NCBI GenBank assembly: GCA_002205965.3
Contig: NADL03000537.1
Coordinates: 310,001-374,000 of the forward strand
DNA length: 64,000 nt
From: Kappaphycus alvarezii
Taxonomy: Eukaryota; Rhodophyta; Florideophyceae; Gigartinales; Solieriaceae
Direction: 5' to 3'
Both the position numbers and the translations under genes were made by a program. Position 1 is the first letter of the stretch; each line of letters opens with the position of its first letter. Positions 36,950 to 44,039 of this stretch are shown piece by piece. A model generated the notes under the pieces. It was not told the origin of the DNA. It worked only from the letters and a program-made list of their open reading frames with translations, and ran no database searches.

Positions 36950-38657
36950 ACCTGAAAAAATCTCGGTCCTGATGGCCAACGAGGGAACGTATCCGTACGT
37001 CGGCGGTGGGGTGAGCACGTGGTGCCACATTCTCTGCGAAAACTTGATCGACATCGATTGGTTGATTTTTGCAGTTGTGGCCGATCCCTACGTGACCGAC
37101 AACTACAAAACCGGCGAACTCCCTCAGATCAAAGAGCGGATCATTGTACCGTTGTGGGGGTTTGAGGAAACGGCAGAATACATCGATAATTCACCTTTTG
37201 GCGAAGTCTATCGATCCAAACTTCAAACCACCAACGAAGTCATCGAAGAAAAATTTATACCTATCTTTGTAAATTTCCTTGAAGCCATTGAACAAGACGA
37301 GATCGACATGGGAGCGGTGGGACCCGTCATCCATCGCATATATCTTTATTTTCAGGATTACGATTACAATCTAACAATTAAATCGCGCAAGGTTTGGAAT
37401 ACATTCCGAGATTTTTCTCTTCGGGTGAGCGAAGAGGACGAGGTGTTGAGCAAAGAGCGACCTTATCTCTTCGATATCACCACGTGTCTGCGCTGGCTGT
37501 ACAATATGTTTGTTCCCATCGCAGCCAAAGTGCCCGAGACCACCGTGACGCACGCCACCATCGCCGCGTCTACGGCCTTGGCGTGCATTGTTGCCAAATT
37601 TGAGCATGGCACGCCGATGATTCTAACGGATCACGGGGTTTATGCGCGAGAGCGGTATATCGCGTGCTCAAGCGCCCCGTTCAGTCTGTTTTCCAGGCGT
37701 TTCCTGGCGCGATTAGCGTTGTTGTTCTCCAAGCTCTGCTACTACTACGCCGACGTGATCGCGCCATGTGCCCATTTCAACGCTCGATGGGAATTGCTCA
37801 CCGGATGCGTCTTAGATCGCAGTCTACCGATCGACTTTTCGGATTGGGAAAATACGGGGATCGTCCCGAACTTAACCGAATTCCCCTTCATTCGTCCGAC
37901 CTATGATGCTTTGGTCGATTTTGGATTCATCAATTCTTACGATGAGTCCACCGAGTACCCTTGGATCCGAACCATTTACAACGGGGTCGATACGGAACGC
38001 TTCAGGCCGGGAGACAAGCCTGAGCACCTCAGAGGGCTGCCAACCGCTGTGGCGTTGGCACGGGTCTTCCCGCTCAAAGACGTGCTGACCATGATCGAAT
38101 CATGTGCGGTGGCTAAGAAGGAGATCCCCAACGTCAAATACATCGTCTACGGCTCACTGACCGCAGATCCCCCCTATGTCGAGAAATGCAACGCGCTGAT
38201 CGCCCAACTTCAACTGGAAGATAATTTTTCCCTGGCCGGCTTCCACGCGAAGCCCAACGAGGCGTTTTGGGAGGGTGATATCAGCGTGTTGTCGAGTATT
38301 TCTGAGGGCTTTCCATTCACGGTTTTGGAGAGCATGGCCGCTGGTGTGCCCGTGGTGGGCACCGACGTGGGCGGATGCAAGGAGGGGATCGGGGTCGGGG
38401 CGGATGCATGCGGGGTGGTTGTACCTCCGCGCGATCCCGAGGCCTTCGGACAGGGTGTGATCAAGCTCCTCACAGACGAGCGCTTGAGGAGCGAGTTGGC
38501 CCGTAAAGGCCGCGAACGTATTTTGCGCCTCTTTCAAACCAGTACATCAGTGGATGCGTATGCTGAAACTTATCGAAGGTTGGCCGAGCTGAAACACGAG
38601 CGACGTCCGACACGACATGTCAGCATGGAACACGATCGGAGCGCGACGGGATCCTGA
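36942..38657 (+). CDS. PelF-type GT4 glycosyltransferase
   Basis: 571 aa from ATG 36942, overlapping the HD-GYP gene by 8 bp. The N-terminus carries the PelF/DUF3492 signature (NEGTYPYVGGGVSTW) and an ILTDHGVYARERY segment. The C-terminal GT-B half has YNGVDTERFRPG and SISEGFPFTVLE, the E-x7-E nucleotide-sugar motif, then AAGVPVVGTDVGG. PelF is the soluble UDP-GlcNAc/GalNAc-using polymerising transferase of the Pel system. A stretch around 37.2-37.4 kb is visibly AT-richer than its surroundings. Confident for family; substrate inferred. Confidence 0.88.
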   Translation: MGEPEKISVLMANEGTYPYVGGGVSTWCHILCENLIDIDWLIFAVVADPYVTDNYKTGELPQIKERIIVPLWGFEETAEYIDNSPFGEVYRSKLQTTNEVIEEKFIPIFVNFLEAIEQDEIDMGAVGPVIHRIYLYFQDYDYNLTIKSRKVWNTFRDFSLRVSEEDEVLSKERPYLFDITTCLRWLYNMFVPIAAKVPETTVTHATIAASTALACIVAKFEHGTPMILTDHGVYARERYIACSSAPFSLFSRRFLARLALLFSKLCYYYADVIAPCAHFNARWELLTGCVLDRSLPIDFSDWENTGIVPNLTEFPFIRPTYDALVDFGFINSYDESTEYPWIRTIYNGVDTERFRPGDKPEHLRGLPTAVALARVFPLKDVLTMIESCAVAKKEIPNVKYIVYGSLTADPPYVEKCNALIAQLQLEDNFSLAGFHAKPNEAFWEGDISVLSSISEGFPFTVLESMAAGVPVVGTDVGGCKEGIGVGADACGVVVPPRDPEAFGQGVIKLLTDERLRSELARKGRERILRLFQTSTSVDAYAETYRRLAELKHERRPTRHVSMEHDRSATGS

Positions 38658-38740
38658 CATCCGCACCGGGTCCCCCCATAAAGCCCGATAACCATACATA
38701 CTTCTAAAGTTCGTCGCGAACGTGTCGATGATCCGATGGG

Positions 38741-39997
38741 ATGGACCCCTCCACGACGACACACCCGCCAAGCGCTCAGTCGGCCGACATATGCCTTGTT
38801 CTCGAAGGCACCTACCCCGCGACGCTCGGAGGGATCTCGACCTGGGTCGACGACCTCGTGTGTGGTCTGCACGACATCCGATTTGCTTTGGCACGGGTCG
38901 GAAACCTGCCGCCGTCGGCCGATTGGGCCTTCAAACCGCCAAGCAATCTTGTCAGCCTGGTGGCGCTCGAGGAACCCCGCGGCTCCCTGACTCTCGAATC
39001 CATCGATACCTGGAGTCAAGCTCAGGTTGCCCGTCTCCCGACGGCCCGTATTTACCAGGCGGTCGGTGCAGGACTCGCCGCGCACCTTGCCCACCGCGCT
39101 TCGGTTTCGACCGGAGCGCGCCTGATGGTGTCCGAGCATGCGAGCTATGTTGGCGAGATCGCCCAGAACAACGCTTGCCTCGAGTCCGGACGTCCTCTCG
39201 GCCGGTATCTAACCTCGAGAGCGCAACTTATCAGCGTATTCAGCGAACTGGCACGGCGGGCGTATCGGTGTTCCGATGCGATCACGGCGCTCTACCCACG
39301 CGCGCGACTCCGTCAAATTCGCCATGGCGCAAACCCCACGACAACCGTCGTGATCCCCAATGGGGTTGCTGTAGCGCAGCCGCCGTCAGCGTGCGCCACG
39401 CCCAGGGGCAACGGCCCGTTTCAGGTTGCCCATGTGGGCCGGGTGAATCCGCTGAAGGGTACCGATCTCTTCCTCTATGCCGCAGCACGATCGTCGCAAC
39501 AGCATCCGCATCTAGCCTTCCGCATCGTTGGCCCCGCGGACTGCGAACCCTCATTTCATGCTCAATGTAAAAAAATCTCGAAACCGATCAACGCGCCGGT
39601 GGAATGGCTCGGGCCAAAAGCCCGGGGTGATTGGGGCGGCACACCGGATTGCCTGGTGGTCACGAGTCGCAGCGAAGCCCAACCCATGGTGATTCTCGAG
39701 GCGTTTGCACGGGGCGTTCCGGTCATCGCCACCGATGTGGGTGATTGCCGCAGGATGCTCCGCGGTCAACCTGGGAGTCGCAGCGGTACCCGCGGACTAC
39801 TCGTCACGGATCCTGAACCCGCAGCGATCGCGTCGGCCATCGTCTCCTTGGCAAGGTCGGCCGCGTTGAGGCGGCGTTTGAGCACCAATGCACGCGCTGC
39901 GGCGAGCAGCAGCTACCCGTTGCCACGAACCCTGATGGCCTACCGTCAATTGTATCAAGCCGTCACCTTGGCACCGAGAGTCCGCCGATGCGCGTAG
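38741..39997 (+). CDS. Second PelF-like GT4 glycosyltransferase
   Basis: 418 aa, shorter than the preceding paralogue. It repeats the DUF3492 signature (LVLEGTYPATLGGISTWVDD) near residue 20, has an MVSEHASYVGEIA segment equivalent to the HGVYxRE region, an IPNGV loop, HVGRVNPLKG and the donor motif SRSEAQPMVILE with RGVPVIATDVGDCR, which is closer to classical PelF than the first copy. The start is ATG 38741 with no strong ribosome site, 83 bp after the previous gene; this is the loosest junction of the operon. The 3' end overlaps the next gene by 10 bp. Confidence 0.85.
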   Translation: MDPSTTTHPPSAQSADICLVLEGTYPATLGGISTWVDDLVCGLHDIRFALARVGNLPPSADWAFKPPSNLVSLVALEEPRGSLTLESIDTWSQAQVARLPTARIYQAVGAGLAAHLAHRASVSTGARLMVSEHASYVGEIAQNNACLESGRPLGRYLTSRAQLISVFSELARRAYRCSDAITALYPRARLRQIRHGANPTTTVVIPNGVAVAQPPSACATPRGNGPFQVAHVGRVNPLKGTDLFLYAAARSSQQHPHLAFRIVGPADCEPSFHAQCKKISKPINAPVEWLGPKARGDWGGTPDCLVVTSRSEAQPMVILEAFARGVPVIATDVGDCRRMLRGQPGSRSGTRGLLVTDPEPAAIASAIVSLARSAALRRRLSTNARAAASSSYPLPRTLMAYRQLYQAVTLAPRVRRCA

Positions 39998-41427
39998 CCA
40001 TCCTGTTGGGTTACGGTCTGCACGGATCGGGCAGTACCATCTACGCGCTCGAGCTCGCCCGCTCTCTCGCACGCCTCGGACACACCGTGCATCTGATGTG
40101 TCATGAGGCTGAACTCTCGGTGCTCAGATCGTTGGGACGACTAACATACTCCCGGACTCTGGGAACATGGTGCCAAAGTCCAACGTTGCCCGAACTCAGC
40201 ATACGCAGCCGCATGCCGACCATCATTCCGGTGAGCTATCCGCGTCCGGAGATCCCCGCGGGGGTGCTCTTAGCGACGATCACCGAGCGGGAGATCGATG
40301 GGTATGTCGATGAAATCGAAAATTGGCTGCACCAGGTGCACCAGCGCGCCAACTTCGATCTTATCCTTGTCAATCATATGGCACTGCTCTGCGACGTGAC
40401 GCGCCGATTCCATCAAGTGACCGGGATCCCTTATCGGATCATCGTCCATGGGACGGGGTTGATCTACGGCGTGAGGCGGTCAACCCGGGTACGCGACCGG
40501 GTTCATCGGGCTGCTGAATACGCCGACGAAGTGATCGCTCTGAACAACTCGGTCTCTCGACGCGTCTGTCGGGTCTTCCCGTCGCTTGCCGGGCGATGCC
40601 GCCAGATCCCGCCGGGAACCGATATCGACCGATTTGCATTCATCTCATCGCCGACCCAACCGCGACACGTGGCCTACGTCGGCCGAGTCACGTTGGACAA
40701 AGGGCTCCATTGCCTCCTTGCAGCATGGCCCCACGTGATCGAACGCTACCCGGAAGCGAAGCTCGTCGTTGCCGGAGACGGCCCTGACTTGAAAACCTTG
40801 CGTGACGCCTGGCACGCGTTGGTGGCGCAACAACCAGCCAATTTCCTTCGACTCTGCACCCAGGCCGCTTACGCGTCGCGTTCCCATGCATCTGCCGAAC
40901 GGCTTTTGGCCCCTCTTATGGCGTTTCTCGACCGTGGCGGTGACGCCCGTCGGTGCATGCATTCCACGCAACTCACAAGTGACGCCGTGGAGTGGCGCGG
41001 TCGACTCGAACGAAAGGAAGTGGCCGAACTGCTCCAGGAATCTGGTGTTGCAGTGCTTCCGTCGGTTATTCCCGAAGCCCATCCGCTTTCCGTTTGCGAA
41101 GCGTTGGCCACCGGAACCCCAGTGGTCGGAACCGACAAAGCCGGAATTCGGCATATTCTGGAGCGCGTTGAGAAGCACGTCCCGGAGCTCTCCCAACGGC
41201 TTCGGGTCAGCGACGAGCTCCAGGGGTTCATCCCGGAAATCGCGAGAAAAATCAACGATCTTCTCGAGTCGTATCCTACCGAACGAATACGATACCGCGC
41301 TCGGCGCTATATCGCGAGCACCTACGCGTGGAGATCTACCGCCCAAGCGCTTCTCGCGGGAATCCAACCCAAGTCGACCTCCTCATCACAAAAGAAGTAT
41401 CTGGATAAAAGACAATGCACGATATAA
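39988..41427 (+). CDS. GT4 family glycosyltransferase
   Basis: 479 aa GT-B enzyme. The N-terminus, VAILLGYGLHGSGSTIYALELARSLARLGH, is a GT4 acceptor-domain glycine loop. The C-terminal half has YVGRVTLDKGLHCLL, the VVAGDGPDL segment and the donor motif PSVIPEAHPLSVCE followed by GTPVVGTDKAG. It is a clear paralogue of the minus-strand GT4 at 46.3-48.0 kb, which shares the HGYGLMGSGS start and PSIVPEAYPLSLAE motif. Donor and acceptor are unknown; it lies between PelF-like and GlmU-like genes and overlaps both. Confidence 0.88.
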   Translation: MRVAILLGYGLHGSGSTIYALELARSLARLGHTVHLMCHEAELSVLRSLGRLTYSRTLGTWCQSPTLPELSIRSRMPTIIPVSYPRPEIPAGVLLATITEREIDGYVDEIENWLHQVHQRANFDLILVNHMALLCDVTRRFHQVTGIPYRIIVHGTGLIYGVRRSTRVRDRVHRAAEYADEVIALNNSVSRRVCRVFPSLAGRCRQIPPGTDIDRFAFISSPTQPRHVAYVGRVTLDKGLHCLLAAWPHVIERYPEAKLVVAGDGPDLKTLRDAWHALVAQQPANFLRLCTQAAYASRSHASAERLLAPLMAFLDRGGDARRCMHSTQLTSDAVEWRGRLERKEVAELLQESGVAVLPSVIPEAHPLSVCEALATGTPVVGTDKAGIRHILERVEKHVPELSQRLRVSDELQGFIPEIARKINDLLESYPTERIRYRARRYIASTYAWRSTAQALLAGIQPKSTSSSQKKYLDKRQCTI

Positions 41428-42206
41428 CGGGAGTTATTTTGGCTGCTGGTAAAGGCAGTCGCATGAAATCCAACCTGCCGAAGGTTCTTCACAAGGTGAA
41501 TGGCACGCCCATGGTCACCTGTTGTGTCAACGCCCTCCACGGCGCGGGGATCGACACCATCACGGTCGTCGTGGGGTATCGCAAAGAGCTTATCCAGGCG
41601 GAACTCGGAGACCGGGTGGGGTATGCGGTCCAAGAACATCAGCGCGGAACCGGCGATGCTGTGGCCGCTGCCAGCGAGGCTATTGCCAAGCATGGGGGAA
41701 GGATCGTCATCGTCTATGGCGACAATCCACTCTTGTCGTCGGCTACGATCAGAAAATTGGCGCAAGCAGCTGAGCCAGACGATTGCGCCGGAGCCGTGCT
41801 CACCATCACTCTCGACAATCCTCCGATTGCCGGGAGAATCATCCGAGATTCGTCAGGTGCGTTCGCCCGAGTCGTCGAGGAGCAGGATTGCAGCCCGGAG
41901 CAGAAGAAAATCAAAGAAGTCAATGTCGGTACGTACTGCTTTAAGGCCGAGCCGCTTTTGGCCGCCCTCGACCAGCTCAAACCCAACAATAACCAAGGGG
42001 AGTACTACTTGACCGATGTGCCACACCATCTCGTGGATATGGGGCACCGGGTGCAGACGGTTGAGGCTTCAGATCTCTTCGAAACACTCGGCGTCAACGA
42101 CCCCCATCATTTGCGTTTCGCCGAAATGGCCAAGGACATAGGATTTGCCGAGTCGCTCTACCCCATTATTGACGCTGCAACTTCGATGTCCAAAGCGAAA
42201 GGGTGA
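41415..42206 (+). CDS. UDP-N-acetylglucosamine pyrophosphorylase, GlmU N-terminal domain only
   Basis: 263 aa. It matches the uridylyltransferase half of GlmU: GVILAAGKGSRMKSNLPKVLHK (nucleotide loop), EHQRGTGDAV, VYGDNPLL, NVGTYCF, NNQGEYYLTDVP and LGVNDPHHL. The left-handed beta-helix acetyltransferase domain of bifunctional GlmU is absent, and the frame ends cleanly. It would convert GlcNAc-1-P and UTP to UDP-GlcNAc. Its place inside the glycosyltransferase operon suggests a dedicated donor supply rather than the housekeeping enzyme. Confidence 0.88.
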   Translation: MHDITGVILAAGKGSRMKSNLPKVLHKVNGTPMVTCCVNALHGAGIDTITVVVGYRKELIQAELGDRVGYAVQEHQRGTGDAVAAASEAIAKHGGRIVIVYGDNPLLSSATIRKLAQAAEPDDCAGAVLTITLDNPPIAGRIIRDSSGAFARVVEEQDCSPEQKKIKEVNVGTYCFKAEPLLAALDQLKPNNNQGEYYLTDVPHHLVDMGHRVQTVEASDLFETLGVNDPHHLRFAEMAKDIGFAESLYPIIDAATSMSKAKG

Positions 42207-43095
42207 GAATCACTCAGCCTACGTATTCATTAGGCGTGCGGCCCGAGCGGCCGCCGCCTTGCTCATCGGCCACTGTTTGGTCGGTGCCTCAACCCCCACG
42301 CAACGGCGCGAACGTCTAGGAACACTCGATTCGTGGGCGGTGGTGTACGGTCCACTCGATGACCACGAGATCGAGGGGTGCGATCTGGTGATCACCGACG
42401 CTCATATCAACAGCGATCGGGGCAAACTGCGTTGTCGTCACGTGTTGGGCTACGTCAGTCTCGCCGAGATATCGCGCGGTCATCGTGTCTATCCCACTAT
42501 CGAATCCAAGGTGGACATCATTGGGCCTAGCCCATCCTGGCCAGACAGTGTTCAAGTTGACGTCCGATCGCCGCAGTGGCGCAGGTGGGTCCTCGACGAT
42601 GCGCTACCGGAAATCATCGCCGCCGGATACGATGGCGTGTTCTTCGACACCGTGAACACGGCTTGTGCACTCGAGCAAACCGATCCCGAGCGCTTCGGCG
42701 GGATGTCCAATGCCGCAGCCGAACTGATTCAAGCGTCCCGCAACCGCTACCCTGACTTCATTGTGAGCGTTAACGACGGGCTGTGTCTGCTGGATACCAT
42801 TGCACCGAGCATCGACGTGGTGGTTGTGGAATCGATTTACGGCGGGTTCGATTGGCGTGAGACAAGCTATACGCCTTCGCTGTCGACAGAGGCCCGGGAA
42901 GAGAAGATCGTCCGACTCCAACAGATTCAAACCCAATACAAGCTCCCCATCCTCGTCGTCGAGTACTTCCCGCAAGAAGACGCCGAGGCGCAGAAACGAG
43001 TCTGCGAGGCAGCAAGGTTACATGGGTTTCAGCTCTACATGGGCCCGGTCGATCTCCAAATTCCCTGGCCCCAACCATGCCCCCCCACTCGCTAA
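42145..43095 (+). CDS. GH114-type endo-alpha-1,4-polygalactosaminidase-like protein (PelA hydrolase-domain relative)
   Basis: About 316 aa. TTG 42145 has AAGGA 8 nt upstream and overlaps the GlmU-like gene by 62 bp; no ATG or GTG follows in frame before the signal-like stretch RAAAALLIGHCLVGAS. The TIM-barrel domain shows the family motifs: YGPLDDHEIEGCDLVITDAH, the YVSLAEI strand, VDVRSPQWRRWV, AGYDGVFFDTVNT with catalytic-type Asp, VSVNDGL and VVVESIYGG with Glu. GH114/PelA-type enzymes cleave galactosamine-containing polymers in the periplasm. Unlike PelA there is no deacetylase domain. It is the last gene of the operon. Confidence 0.8.
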   Translation: MPSRSTPLLTLQLRCPKRKGENHSAYVFIRRAARAAAALLIGHCLVGASTPTQRRERLGTLDSWAVVYGPLDDHEIEGCDLVITDAHINSDRGKLRCRHVLGYVSLAEISRGHRVYPTIESKVDIIGPSPSWPDSVQVDVRSPQWRRWVLDDALPEIIAAGYDGVFFDTVNTACALEQTDPERFGGMSNAAAELIQASRNRYPDFIVSVNDGLCLLDTIAPSIDVVVVESIYGGFDWRETSYTPSLSTEAREEKIVRLQQIQTQYKLPILVVEYFPQEDAEAQKRVCEAARLHGFQLYMGPVDLQIPWPQPCPPTR

Positions 43096-44039
43096 TGCGC
43101 TGCCCCGAACCGTTGACCCGTATCGAGGCCAAATCTGGTCGGGATACGCAGCCATTCGCCAATAACGGTCGCTAGCTTCGTCGGGTCATGACGAAGACCC
43201 GACATATCGGCAAGCGGAGCCATCACGACGCCCGATCGCAGAGATCCACCGAAGGCATTCGATGATGCTTCTCCAAGGGACCTCACCTGTCCGTCTTGCA
43301 GTGAGACCAATCCATCCAGTACTTTTCCGGTTTGGCGCGCCATATGCTCTTGGAGAAGATCGACATGGGCGAATGGGTTCAGCCAACAATCATCGGGATC
43401 TTCAGGCGCAAGATTGGAAATCAGAATCTTCTTTGCGGGGCTTTCACTGACCGCCTCGGCGATCCCCGGCGTCAAAATACAGGCTAAGACGCTGGTCAGG
43501 AAACTACCCGCGCCCAAGAAAACGATATCCGCTTGGCGGAGGGCTTGGAGCGCCGCTGGATTGACACCGCCGGGTAGCCGCACGCGCAGCGAGCTCGCGC
43601 AGACCCGGTGTTTAGCGATCGCGCACTCTCCCTCCAGGGGCTCCCCGGTTTCCGTTTCGGCGACCAACGTCCCTGGGCAATTGGACACCGGACATACCCG
43701 CCCAGCCGCATCGAGCCACTCGGCGATGGCGTCGGATGCCGATTGGAGGTCGAGCCGGCTTGCCTTCCAAAGTGAAGCGATCATCAGGTTGCCGTAGCAG
43801 CGACGTTCAGTGTCTCTCGCTTCGAGAACCGCCGCCTTAGTGGAATCACGAGCCAAGCTGGTCAGGCATCGTCTTAAATCACCGGGTGGCGGCATGCCGA
43901 AATCACGGCGCAACCGACCTGAACAGCCACCGTCGTCGGCTACCGACACCACCGCAGTGATTTCGCAGGACAATCGCGCCAGTGCCCGGAGCAGTGTCGC
44001 TTGGCCGTGTCCACCCCCGAGGGTAACCACGCGCGTCAT
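43092..44039 (-). CDS. YvcK/CofD-like protein (gluconeogenesis factor family)
   Basis: 315 aa. The nucleotide/sugar-binding start VVTLGGGHGQATLLRAL, SVADDGGCSGRLRRDFG, PPPGDLRRCL and the YGNLMIASL segment are the YvcK signatures. YvcK proteins bind UDP-sugars such as UDP-GlcNAc and link cell-envelope precursor status to growth; CofD relatives make coenzyme F420. The conserved DDGG-SGRLR supports the YvcK side. It overlaps the upstream NAGPA gene by 4 bp and converges with the GH114 gene with a 4-bp tail overlap. Linkage to UDP-HexNAc genes makes a precursor-sensing role attractive. Confidence 0.82.
   Translation of the reverse strand: MTRVVTLGGGHGQATLLRALARLSCEITAVVSVADDGGCSGRLRRDFGMPPPGDLRRCLTSLARDSTKAAVLEARDTERRCYGNLMIASLWKASRLDLQSASDAIAEWLDAAGRVCPVSNCPGTLVAETETGEPLEGECAIAKHRVCASSLRVRLPGGVNPAALQALRQADIVFLGAGSFLTSVLACILTPGIAEAVSESPAKKILISNLAPEDPDDCWLNPFAHVDLLQEHMARQTGKVLDGLVSLQDGQVRSLGEASSNAFGGSLRSGVVMAPLADMSGLRHDPTKLATVIGEWLRIPTRFGLDTGQRFGAAH

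Noticed and set aside
40645..41367. 240-codon minus-strand open frame
   Set aside because: It lies wholly inside the GT4 gene on the other strand; composition is that of a shadow frame and no motif is visible.
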